From: Hevea brasiliensis
Lineage: Eukaryota > Streptophyta > Magnoliopsida > Malpighiales > Euphorbiaceae
NCBI RefSeq assembly: GCF_030052815.1
Contig: NC_079499.1
Location: 69,083,760-69,147,759 of the forward strand
Direction of reading: 5' to 3'
Length of the DNA: 64,000 bases
Positions 1-10,881 of the stretch are shown here, piece by piece; within the stretch, counting starts at the first letter, position 1; the number at the start of each line of letters is the position of its first letter. Position numbers and translations under genes: made by a program. A model generated the notes under the pieces. The model was not told the DNA's origin, did not search any database, and worked only from the letters and a program-made list of their open reading frames with translations.

Positions 1-1605
1 ATGCAGCAATATACTCGGCCTCTGTAGTGGAATCTACAGTCGTGCTCTGTTTGGAACTCTTCCAACTCACTGCACCTCCATTACAAATGAACACATACCC
101 AAAAGTAGACTTTCCATCATTAATATCTGATTAGAATTTAAAATTAATATAACCATCCAATTGCAAGTCTCCACCTCCATATATCAAGAATAAATCCTTA
201 GTTCTTCTTAAGTACTTAAGAATATTCTTGACAGCTATCCAGTGTTCCAAACCTGGATTGGATTGATACGTGCTAGTCAAACTAACAGCATATGCGATAT
301 CTAGCCTAGTACACAACATTGCATGCATCAAACTTCGAATAGCTGAAGCATATGGAATCCTAGCCATTTTATCTCTTTCTTCAAGTATCTTTGAAGACAT
401 CTCCTTAGAAAGGTGGATACCATGTCTCACTGGTAACAATCCTCTCTTGGAATCAAGCATGTTAAACGTTTTTAACACCTTTTCCAAGTCTAGAATTTAG
501 GATAAACTAATTATTCTTTTAGCTCTATCTCTATAGATGCGAATCCCAAGAATATAGGTTGCCTCCCCTAAGTCTTTTATAGAGAATGTATTTGACAACC
601 ATACCTTTATAGTTGTCAACATACCTGTGTCATTACCTATCAACAGAATATTATCCACATATAAGACAAGGAAAGTGATAACACTATCACTAACCTTCTC
701 ATATATACATGGCTCATCGTTATTTTTTATAAAACCAAATGACTTAATGATTTCATCAAAATGGATGTTCCATCTCCTCGAAGCTTGTTTTAACCCATAA
801 ATGGATCGCTTTAGCTTGCGCACTTTGGAACCATCTCGGGATTCAAAATCCCTAGGTTGTTCCATGAAAATGTTTTCTTCAATGTGTCCATTGAGAAAAG
901 TTGTTTTGACATCCATTTTCCAAATCTCATATCATAGTATGCAGCTATTGCTAATATAATCCTAATTGATTTAAGCATGGCAACAGGCGAGAAAATCTCC
1001 TCATAGTTGATTCCTTACCTTTGGTGAAACCCTTTCGCTACTAGCCTTGCTTTATAGGTCTCTACCTTTCCATCAGAATCAATTTTCTTCTTGAAAACCT
1101 ATTTATTCCCTATAGGTACAATACCTTTAGGTGGGTCAATAAGATCCCAAACTTGATTCTTATAATGGAATCAATCTCGAATTTCATAGCATTAATCCAT
1201 TTTAAAGAGTCTATATCTAATATAGCTTCTTCATAGGTAAGTGGATCATCTCTATAATCTACTTATTATGAGTAGACAACTCTTGTTCTTCTTTATGAAG
1301 GAAACCATATCTCACTGGTGGGTGAGATACTCTGGTTATTCTACAAGAAACAACTGTAGATGTTTCATCAATAGGTGTAGGTTGACTAGATGGATCTATA
1401 TCCATCTGATCTGTTGGTTGGTCAGAATTCTCCAATTCCAACTCTATTTGCCTTCCTTTGCCTTCTTCTTGAGCAAACTGTTGTTCAAAAAATGTGGCAT
1501 CTCTACTTATCACAACCTTTTGTGATGTAGGCAAATAAAAATAATATCCAAAACTATCTTTTGGATATCCAACAAATCGACCCTTTTCTGATCTGATTTC
1601 CAATT
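1..1605 (-). pseudogene. pol: Copia-1 pol, RT and RNase H portion (broken)
   Basis: Minus-strand copia polyprotein from the end of integrase through reverse transcriptase into RNase H. Fragments at 1603-1259, 916-497 and 487-131 carry copia hallmarks: the IN/RT linker with FVGYPKDSFGYYFYLP, the RT stretch KTTFLNG and IYGLKQASR, and RNase [11 protein letters not shown] near base 1, with its Glu intact. The RT catalytic box reads YVDN where the family has YVDD, so a catalytic Asp is lost. TAA stops interrupt the frame near 497 and at about 130, and the coding between 917 and 1258 is also frame-broken. The closest relative is the plus-strand pol at 58770-61299, very similar by eye. It cannot make a functional enzyme. 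Confidence 0.93.
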
Positions 1606-2260
1606 TATCAATGTTCAGCTTTTTGATATAAGCTGGACAACCCTAAATCTTAACATGCTTAAGATTTGGTTTTCTTCCATGCCATATCTCATAAGGTGTG
1701 GAAGATATTGATTTTGATGGAATCCTACTCAGAATATACAAAGCTGATTTTAATGCAAATCCCCAAAAGGAGATTGGCATATCAGTATAGCTCATCATTA
1801 GCTGGAAATAATGCCATGCTCTCTCAAGTATTCATCAAATTCAGTACTCAAGTATTCACCTTCATGATCTGATCGAAGAGCTTTAATACTTTTTCCTATT
1901 TGATTTTCTACTTCAAATTTAAATTCTTTGAACTTTTCAAAGGATTCATGTTTGTATTTCATCAAATACAAATTCCCAAACCTTTATTTATCATCAGTAA
2001 AGGTAATAAAGTAATGAAAACCGCCTCTAACCATTTCCTTAAATGGATTACATACATCACTATGTATTAGTTTCAAAATATTTTCAGCTCTTAGTCCTTG
2101 TCCAACAAAGGGTGATCTAGCCATTTTGCCCTGAAGGCAGGATTCACAAGTTGGAATAGGCTCAGAGCCCAATGAGGATAAAATCCCCATTTTCTCCAGT
2201 TTTGCAATCCTATCTTCTGCAATATGACCTAACCTTAAGTGTCAAATATATTTTGAACTT
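1606..2260 (-). pseudogene. pol: Copia-1 pol, GAG-pre-integrase end and integrase core (broken)
   Basis: The piece at 2190-1984 holds the end of the GAG-pre-integrase domain (CESCLQGKM) and the start of the integrase catalytic core (LIHSDVCNPF, first catalytic Asp, then YFITFTDDK). Further left, in another frame, LRSDHEGEYLS keeps the second catalytic Asp. Compared with the plus-strand copy at 59090-59180, roughly 90 bases are missing at about position 1800; that deletion removes the NGVSERRN stretch with the catalytic Glu of the DDE triad. A terminal integrase segment (KPNLKHVKI) follows, with a stop. The integrase is dead by deletion as well as frameshift. Confidence 0.88.
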
Positions 2261-2608
2261 GAGTTGATTTTCACCATGGCATTGCATTCTTTTAAATTGC
2301 TTGCATTAGATTTGTATTTAACATTATTAATTAATAATAAAGTCCATCATGCATATAACCCAAACCAATATATTTATTTCTAAAATAAATATTGCAAACA
2401 TCATTTATGAACTGAAATTCATAACCATCTCTAGTCAAACTAGATATAGAAATGATGTTCTTAAAAGGAATCAGGTACATGCAAAACCTTATTTAAATAC
2501 AAAACATGTCCACACATGTATAAAGATTTAGATCCTATGGCTAAGGCTTCAACAGTTGAGCCATTGCCAATCCGGAGTCTAATATCTCATTACTGCAAGC
2601 TTTTATTA

Positions 2609-3057
2609 TTAGCTATACTCTAGGTAGTTGCTATTCCAGTGCCCATCATTCTGGCAGTGGAAACACTTTCCTTTGCCTTTGTCAGCTTTGGTCTTTACTT
2701 TCTGTTTAGCTATTTTTTTGGAAGGAGCAGGAATTTGAGGTTTCTTTTTCTTATTGCCCTTCTTCTTGTTGGACTTTCCAATAGAAGAAGATACAATCAA
2801 AGCTACCTCTTTTTCTTTATTGTTCAGCATATTCTTTTGGGTAATAAGCAGCATATTAATTAGACCAGCCAAGGTGTATTCCTGGTTAGTCATATGAAAA
2901 TTTGTCACAAAATTACCAAATGACTTAGGAAGGGACTGAAGGATCAAATCCGTTTGCAGTTGAAAATCCATGTTAAAGTTAAGATGTTCTAGCTGCTCAA
3001 TCAGCCGAATTATCTTGTGGACATGATTCCCAACATTCTGTCCCTCATTATTATCAG
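2609..3057 (-). pseudogene. gag: Copia-1 gag, C-terminal half with damaged zinc knuckle
   Basis: Reading leftwards from about 3057, the frame shows a copia gag (UBN2-type) segment: LIEQLEHLNFNMDFQLQTD, then SLPKSFGNFV, a lysine-rich stretch with KKKGNKKKK, and a zinc knuckle CFHCQNDGHWNSNYLEY. A functional CCHC knuckle has the form CX2CX4HX4C; here the last Cys is a Tyr, so zinc binding should be lost. The gag N-terminal half, usually about 100-150 residues more, is not recognisable upstream, where a repeat-rich leader takes over. Family role: nucleocapsid that packages element RNA. Confidence 0.85.
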
Positions 3058-4249
3058 AAAATTAACTGCAGAAAATAACCAGATTAATTAATAAATGTAT
3101 CATATAATTAACCAAAATGATTATGGTTTTTTAATCAAATTGGTCCTCCCACTAACTTAGCGAATCCTACACTTCCAAAGTAGAAAACGGAAATCCTAGT
3201 TAGATGGATTTCTAGTGGGTGATTGAATTCTTATAATTCTATTGATCATCCTCAGGTACATCCATTATTGGAATTACAATAAACTATAAGTGAGCAACAC
3301 CTTGCCCATCACATGTCATGTGAGGTTCAATCCTTTACCTAGCCCCTAATGCTCAAAATCTCAGGTGCATCCATTATTGACTTATCTTGCATTAGTTAAG
3401 TTGATCCCATTGATCTAGTAATTATGCAAATAATTTTAATGTCCTCAGGTACATCCAATATTGGCCACCAAACCATTTACATATTTACAACATCTCATAC
3501 TTAATAATTATTTTTAAGAAAATCTCTTAAATTAATTACATCTTATGCAAGTATTTAAAATTTCTTAAAATAATTGCCTCAATGTAGGGCCCATGTTATA
3601 ATTACTTTAATTATAGCATATCCAACTTAATCATTTGTTTGGAAGATTTTGTAGTCGTCCTAATTACTATTATGGTCTCACTTTGCACATTATCCAATTA
3701 GCATGCATATATCATATAATTGCATACATTCCCATACATCTATTGTATTCATTGATAATAATAAATACGGTATGATCATGGACTTTCTAAGGGATTCAAT
3801 TCTGAGCCACCAAGAATTGAATCAGGGCATTCCTAGGTGCATTTCATTCATTCATATTACAAGAGTTGCTGAAGAAGTACATAATCAACACTTGATATTG
3901 AATTCCTCCCACTGGTCCCACCAATGCTCTTGACCTCTTTGATCTTCTTGTAATCCAATATTACATAGTAATCCTTGGCATACCAAGGCGAATTTACAAA
4001 AACTAAATAAATGAATTTACAACCCAAAAATTATTACAACCTTAATAATGCATGCCCAAAATAAATTAAAATAAATTAATTTAAATTACAACCCAAAGAA
4101 ATATAAAAGAAATAAATTCAATCACATTGGTCTTTTATAGTCCATGATCATCCATCATGCATATCAATATTTAACAATTAAATAAAACATACATACTTAA
4201 ATTAAATTGAATATCTCATATTCAACTTAAAAAATCATATTTGAATATG

Positions 4250-4530
4250 ATTCAAACAAATTTAAAAATTCAGATTTGAATCACATTCAAACAACTTTAA
4301 AAATTCAGATTTGAATCATATTCAAACAACTTTTAAAATTCAGATTTGAATCATATTTAAACAACTTTAAAAAATTCAGATCTGAATATGATTGATACAA
4401 CTTCAAAAATTCAGATTTGAATCACATTTAAACAACTTTAAAAATTCAAATTTGAATCACATTCAAACAACTTTTAAAATTCAGATTTGAATCACATTCA
4501 AACAATTTTTAAAATTCAGATCTGAATCAC
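4250..4530. repeat. 35-bp tandem repeat, about 8 copies
   Basis: Eight consecutive units of about 35 bp, each containing TTTAAAAATTCAGATTTGAATCA with small changes (281 bp in all). The core TTCAGATTTGAA is nearly self-complementary, and one unit has the perfect palindrome TTCAAATTTGAA. Located in the copia leader RNA. Confidence 0.9.
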
Positions 4531-4774
4531 AATTTAATTGTGTGATTAAAACTCTAATTAAATAATTTAATTAGACATAAAATGGACATAATTATGAGCA
4601 TTAGATCATACAATAATTGCACAAACATTGCCCAAAACTATGCACACCAAAAGGATGAACAAACCTTGCGCACACAATGGTGTTCATCACCCAAGCCGCC
4701 ACCTTTCTTGCAACCAACAATGGATCCATCATCTTATGATTATACCACAAAATTAAATCATATAATCAACAATC

Positions 4775-4779
4775 CAAAT
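4775..4779. repeat. TSD caaat, left copy (A-1 insertion)
   Basis: caaat here equals caaat at 49626-49630 directly after the A-1 3' LTR. The first base of the A-1 LTR has mutated (AGTAACACC for TGTAACACC). Confidence 0.9.
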
Positions 4780-5421
4780 AGTAACACCCCTATGTTCGGT
4801 AGTGCGTTCTACTGTTCCGGTGACCAGTGTCTATCCGGACAGCTAGGATGCTTGGAATTATATTTAAATATTAGTGTGGAGATATAAGGTAGTGAAATAC
4901 AAGAAAAGAAAATGCAAGAAAAATAAAGGAAAAATAATAGCAATGAAATGAAACCAAGTTAAACGAGCTAGCACCGCAGCGATAGGTGACTGCACGGGGA
5001 AGTTACGGCGCAGGCAATAGCCGACCCCTGGACTACAGAGAACCCTCAGAATTTAATTTTGAGACATTATTAAAGACTTATTGAAGTATAAATGTCATTA
5101 GAAATATCAAATAAAAATTAATTAATTAGTACAAAGAAAAATGAGAAATCGAGAAAATGACAAAACTTGGTGTTATCAAAAAATCAGGAATACAATCCGA
5201 ATAGGGGTATTGTGGTCATTTGACATCCCGAATTACCTTTTGACCTAAATGTCCATTAAAAATAAATGATATTACACTTTGAAAATGTCATGAAAAATTA
5301 AAAGGAGAAACATTATGTAAATAGTGAAAGTGTGGTGGCCAAATTGCAAAAATTGAAAACTTTAAATAAATAACCATTAAATTATTCCTAAGTGCTCTAC
5401 TAACTCTCATCTTAAGCCACC

Positions 5422-5429
5422 TATATAAG
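5422..5429 (+). promoter_or_regulatory. Candidate TATA box of the A-1 5' LTR
   Basis: TATATAAG in the context CCACCTATATAAGTAATTGG; the same box is kept in the 3' LTR at 42872-42879. This is the usual plant core-promoter form. The R-region start would follow about 30 bases downstream. Confidence 0.55.
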
Positions 5430-5594
5430 TAATTGGGAAAGATTGTTCCACTAAACCATCTCATTTTCTTCAAGCTTTTATCCATGGCCGAAATGAAATC
5501 CTCCCAAATTCACCATGGCCGTTTCATGCATGAGCTCAAGTTCTCCATGATCAAGCCATTATTTCTTCAAGCTTCCTTCATGAAAAATGATCCT

Positions 5595-5599
5595 TACAC
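5595..5599. repeat. TSD tacac, left copy (C-1 insertion)
   Basis: tacac before the C-1 LTR start equals tacac at 34562-34566 after the C-1 end. One insertion event therefore accounts for the whole 5600-34561 block. Confidence 0.92.
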
Positions 5600-6896
5600 T
5601 GTAACACCCTCACTGTAGTAATTCCACACATTCTATTGTTCTGATAACCGGTATCGGTCTAAACAGCTAGAACGTCTGGAAAAATATTTAGACTAGAGTG
5701 AGGAGTCATAAATAACTCAAATAAGTATAAGAAAAATTAAGGAAAAATTTTAGAAATGAAATACAACCAAGTTAAATGAGCCAGGGCCCTAGTGATGGGT
5801 AACCCAATGGAAAGTTGCGGTTCTCGCAACTAGGAGCCCTAAACTAGGGAGAAAATTTATAAAATAATTTTTGAGACTCCAGAGAAGGGTCATTGAGGTT
5901 CCCATGGCATTAGAATGCCATGAAAATACTTAGGAAAAATTTTCAATCGGTACAGACAATTTTGGTCCGTTAAGCCAAACGGAGGGCATTTTGGTCATTT
6001 CGCCTTCAAATGTGATTTTTGGCCTACTTGTACAGTTAAGTAAATAATTATTATGACACAAAATATGAATAAATATTGCTAAAAATTAAATTGAAAATGA
6101 GTAGAAAAGAAAAGAAAAAGAAAATAAAAGTAAATGAGACTTATTACATCATACATGTGTCACCATGATGCAATAAAAATCCCATAGCCAATCACAACCC
6201 AATAAGCACTCATAAATCAAGTTAAAAGAGATAAACTAAATCAAAAATTAAGTCTTCTTCTTCCTTTTCCATATGTTGGCGGAAACACACCTCTTGAAGC
6301 CTTCCTCCATTGTTGAGCTCCTCTAGCTCACAAAACCTTAAATTATCACCATATTTTCCTTAAGTCCTACTACTAAAAACTTATCCTAGAGCCTTGCTAA
6401 GTTGATTGGCTGCCAAGAAAGTGAAGGAAAATTAAAGTTTGGCTAAGAGAAAATTCTGCCCTCCTAACGTTAGTGCTAAATTCTTACTTCTTCCTCTTAT
6501 AATGATGAAAAATAAATTGAATTACACTAGAATTACATGATAAATGATGAAATTGATGGATATATGTTAGACTAAGAATCCAACCAACTTGTGTAGGAGT
6601 AGGGTTTGAAGTGTTTTATTGCAAATAAAATGGATAACTTGCTTGATTATGATGATAAGTGTGATTATTAGGTCTAATTGGTGTGTGATGTGTGAACCTT
6701 GAATTGGGAGCTAGGGTTTTGAAGAGAAATTTGAGATTTATTAAATTGTTATTGAATTGATGTTGATGAGATTAATTATGGACTATTTGAAGTGTTATGA
6801 GTGATAAATTGTAGTTGGGAGTAAGGAGGATGGAATATTGGAAGTGATGTTTCATATGCAGGAAATTCAGACCTATGAGTCCAAGGTCTTGTTTTA

Positions 6897-7910
6897 CCTA
6901 TAACTGAAGTTGTGTAACTCCAATTGGTATGAGGCTAATTGGAGGTGAAACTAGACTCAAAATACCCCATTTTTCATGGAGAAACTCTGCCCAAATTCTA
7001 TCCATAAGTTGACTAATTTACTGGTCCAATTCGGATATCCAAACACTGAACCTAGAAAATTGACCAAATTAACAGTACATGTTCATTTGGCCATAACTCC
7101 CTCTAGAAAGGTCCAAATGACCTGATTTTTGGTGATTGGAAAGATTAGACATAGGAATACAACTTTCATTTAGAACATCAAGCCTAGAAATGCCTCTAAC
7201 CAAATGAAATTGCTGGCCCAAGTGAGGTCACCAAACTGACCAAAACCATTATGCCCAAAATTTCCTGGACTAAAGCTCACCTGACCAGTTTTGACAAAAT
7301 GGCCATAACATGGTCTATAAAAATCCAAATGCAATGAAACCAATGGAAAAAGTTTTATAAGTCATAATGGCACAACTTTGGTGAAGAAACCCTGCCCAGA
7401 AAACCAAACCAAGTTGACCTAAAAATTACCCTAATCCGAGTGACCAACAGGCTGTCCCTGGAAAATGACTAAATGAACAGTATTTGTTCAAATGGTCATA
7501 ACTCAGTGTAGCCAAGTTCAATTGATCTGAAATTTTACCAGAAGAAATATGAGACATAGACCTACAACTTTTATGAAGAACACAAACCCAAATTCTAACC
7601 ATAATCTAGTCAAATTACCAACCAAACTTAGGTCACCAAATCTGGCAAAACCAAATTGCCCAGAAAATCAGGGTACAGTTCAATCTGGCTAGTTATGGTA
7701 AAATGACCATAAATTGAGCTACAAAACTCCAAATGGACTGATTCCAAAAAACAAAATGTAACTAGACATAATAAGGAACAACTTTCATGAAGACAATTTT
7801 GTCAAATTCCTACTGTACAAATGACCAATGGAATAGTAAACCTAGGGTATGAAATCTGAAAATTTTGAATAACATGAAATAAGCTTTGAAATGGTATTAG
7901 CAACCAATAC
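6897..7910 (+). repeat. Degenerate ~200-bp repeats in the C LTR (alternating ~193/~212 spacing)
   Basis: The anchor CCATAACT and variants recurs at about 6897, 7091, 7303, 7496 and 7707, giving spacings of 194, 212, 193 and 211. After each anchor similar phrases recur: CCAAATGACCTGAAATTTT, AGACATAGACCTACAACTTT, CATGAAG, AGGTCACCAAA. The same series occurs inverted at 11660-12490 and in the A and B LTRs. Confidence 0.75.
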
Positions 7911-8510
7911 CAACAACTTTAGAATGCAAAATGTGGTATCTTGATGAACTTAGGTTCAATAAATTTATTATGTATTAAAAAGTCAACAATTTGAGTGAAT
8001 AGTAATGTGAATAGTAATACAAAGACACAAAGTGTAAGAACTAAATTGATAGAGGAAATTAAGACATGAAATTTGGAACCCATGAAATGTTCATGGATTA
8101 CTTGGAATAGGTAATTAAGATTTATACTCCCAACACCAATGGAGTTCATAATATATTAGCAATACAACTTGAAGTATGAAATGTAATTTACATGAATAGA
8201 TTGTTAAATGTATAAATGAGATAAAAGTGCCATTTGGGATTTAGGTTCCCATCAAGAGAGAAAGGAAAGATGTTTTGAATGTGAATAGTACATGAGATCA
8301 AATGAATTGTGATCAATACAAATGATGTAAGGAATGTATGAATATTATGATGAATGTATAAATTATGGAATTTTCATGAAATAATGAAGTCATAAAACAC
8401 AATATATTAATATTTAATGATATTATGTGCCATTGTATTGCCTAGACATGTGTGTCAGATTGGATAGATTGGCATGCCAATAGGGTATTGTTTTAATAGT
8501 ACTGCGAAAG

Positions 8511-8580
8511 GCTTTATGCCCGCATTCATGGCTTTTATGCCCGAATTCATGGCTTTTATGCCCGATTATGTGTTATCATG
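8511..8580 (+). repeat. Short tandem repeat, ~21-22 bp unit
   Basis: Three units of the form CATGGCTTTTATGCCCGNATT. An expanded inverted version lies at 10788-10881 and a related array at 26526-26610 in B-1. Confidence 0.85.
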
Positions 8581-9912
8581 GCTTTTTAGCCATACTGACT
8601 GCATACGTGGTTGACGTTCTGCGTGCTATGGTATGACGGCCCGAGGCATCGCGGTGTCTAGTGCCAACGACCCGTTATCCAGTTTAGTCGGCCTGTCATA
8701 GGTTACTTGGGCAGTGAAATTTATTGAAATAAGTTAAGAATATTAGTAATTAAAAATATTAGAAATTAAATAAATGAATAAGATGACCTAAAATAAATTA
8801 GAATAGTTATTTATTAGAAAGAATAGAAATGAACTGGACCGATATTAAAACTTACTTATTATGAAATAATCTAAGACAACCTAGAAAGTATTGAGAAAAT
8901 ACTAAAAGATTAGCAAAGAAAATTATAACATACATAAATATTGCAAATGTGACTTACATAATAATATAAGCATAAATTTATTATTTTTATATCATTTTTC
9001 TATGTGCATTATTACTGTACATTGGTGAAATAAACACTTCCAAAGAAGACTAAATTAGGATAAAACATATTAAATTTTAGAAACCGCATGTGAAGTATAA
9101 ATAAAATATAATTATTTGAATTATGTTTTATTTCTATCTTTAATTATATATTATTTCCTTGTTATATTATTGCACCACTAAGCAGCAATGCTTAGCGCGA
9201 TAGAATTATTTCCTCACGCAGGTACTGAAGGTAAAGCCCAGATAAAAATATTAAACACAGATTTTGGAGTTCTGATCTGCAGAAGTGTCTGAAGTATTCA
9301 AGGTTGTTACCTCCTTAGCAATGCATGTAGATAGGGAACATATAGATTATATTTTATATTTTGTATAAAATACTTAGATATTATATTGGAATGTATATTA
9401 TGAACAGGTAATAAATAGGAATGCGATGTAAATTAATTAATTAGCTTTTTCATATGTAGTTAATTTATATATCATGTAAATTATGAAAATTTGTAATTAT
9501 TTTGTAAATTATGTAAATTAAGGAAATTTGAAAATTTTGCTTATGTAATTTGAGAATGTTTACATATGAATTGAGTATGAATGGAAATGTATGGAAATAA
9601 TTATGAAATTGAAATGTATGGATGAGATTTGAAATATGAGAAAATTATGAGAATGATTGATGAGATAATTATGATTAGCATGGATAAGATTTTATTTTGA
9701 AAATATTGTTGAATTTCAAACAGGTGAATATTGAAATATGCCAAACGATAATAAAATAGGAGAAACTCCGCTGGTTTCTCCATCAAAAAATAATTGATGT
9801 TAAATTAAACGAATTCAAAATTATTAAAAAAATAAAGTAAGATAAGTTAGGGTGCTTCAAGATCGATTGTATGCCTTGCTCGCTACACTATAGTCGGGTG
9901 AGGGGTGTTACA

Positions 9913-9930
9913 TTTATTAGTAATTAATTA
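9913..9930. other. Inversion junction after the C-1 plus-strand LTR
   Basis: TTTATTAGTA follows the LTR end exactly as it does on the minus strand next to the other LTR end (33021-33029), where it continues into TCAGAGC. Here it instead runs into ATTAATTAATTTACAT, which is the C LTR in reverse (complement of 9424-9440). The run TAATTAATTAATTT is shared by both sides, so the break has microhomology. Confidence 0.8.
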
Positions 9931-10787
9931 ATTTACATTGTATTCCTATTAATTATCTATTCATAATATACATTACAATACAATATCTAAGTATTTTATA
10001 CAAAATATAAAATATAATCTATATGGGCCCTATCTACATGCATTGCTGAGGAGGTGACAACCTTGAATACTTCAGACACTTCTGCAGATCAGAACTCAAA
10101 AATCTCTGTTTAATATTTTTATCTGGGCTTTACCTTCAATACCTGCGTGAGGAAATAATTCCATTGCTGCTTAGTGGTGCAATAATATAACAAAGAAATA
10201 ATATACAATTAAAGATAGAAATAAAACATAATTCAAATAATTAAGATTTATTTATACTTCACATGTGGTTTCTAAAATTTAATATGTTTTATCCTAATTT
10301 AGTCTTCTTTGGAAGTATTTATTTCGCCAATGTACAGTAATAATGTACATAGAAAAATGATCTAAAAATAATAAATTTATGCTTATATTATTATGTAAGT
10401 CACATTTGCAATATTTATGTATGTTGTAATTTTCTTTGCTAATCTTTTAGCATTTTCTCAATACTTTCTAGGTTGTCTCAGATTATTTCATAATAAGTAA
10501 ATTTTAATATCGGTCCAGTTCATTTCGATTCTTTCTAATAAATAACTATTCTAATTTATTTTAGGTCATCTTACTCATTTATTTAATTTTTAATATTTTT
10601 AATTACTAATAGTCTTAACTTATTTCAATAAATTTCACTGCCCAAGTAAACTATGACAGGCTGGCTAAATTGGATAACGGGTCGTTGGCACTGGACACCG
10701 CGGTGCCTCGGGCCGTCATACCATGGGACACAGAACGTCAACCACGTATGTAGTCAGTATTGCTAAAAAGCCATGATAACACATAAT

Positions 10788-10881
10788 CGGGCATAAAAGC
10801 CATGAATGTTGGCATAAAGCCATGAATGCGGGCATAAAGCCATGAATGCGGGCATAAAGCCATGAATACAAGCATAAAGCC
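10788..10881 (-). repeat. Short tandem repeat, inverted copy of the GGCTTTATGCC array
   Basis: Four to five units of CATGAATGCGGGCATAAAGC type: the reverse complement of the 8511-8580 array, with more units. Confidence 0.85.

Larger units (their letters stand above)
3058..4779 (-). other. Copia-1 5' leader, noncoding and repeat-rich
   Basis: No open reading frame of interest. The stretch lies between the primer site and the gag remnant. It contains spaced copies of a phrase like CAGGTRCATCCATTATTG (near 3254, 3362 and 3442, with a weaker one near 3833), then an AT-rich part and the 35-bp tandem array at 4250-4530. It ends at 4779, where A-1 inserted. Its continuation on the other side of A-1 is 49626-49642. 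Confidence 0.7.
4780..5599 (+). mobile_element. A-1 5' LTR, first part
   Basis: Begins at AGTAACACCCC and carries the family-A opening with CTGTTCCGGTGACCAGTG and GGACAGCTAGGATG. It contains a TATA box at 5422-5429 and is cut at 5599 by C-1. The LTR resumes at 34562 with CACCATGGGCAACC following the duplicated tacac, matching the uninterrupted 3' LTR at 43045-43065. Confidence 0.92.
5600..9912 (+). mobile_element. C-1 LTR, plus-strand, complete (4313 bp)
   Basis: Starts TGTAACACCCTCACTG and ends GGGTGAGGGGTGTTACA. It contains the ~200-bp degenerate repeats (6897-7900), a short tandem repeat with GGCTTTTATGCCCG (8511-8580), and the CACCACTAAGCAGCAATGCTTAGC segment near 9172 that all three families share in some form, possibly near the transcript end. 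No credible coding sequence. Confidence 0.9.

Noticed and set aside
4250..4530. CRISPR-like array
   Set aside because: Units are directly tandem without unique spacers, and the context is a plant retrotransposon.
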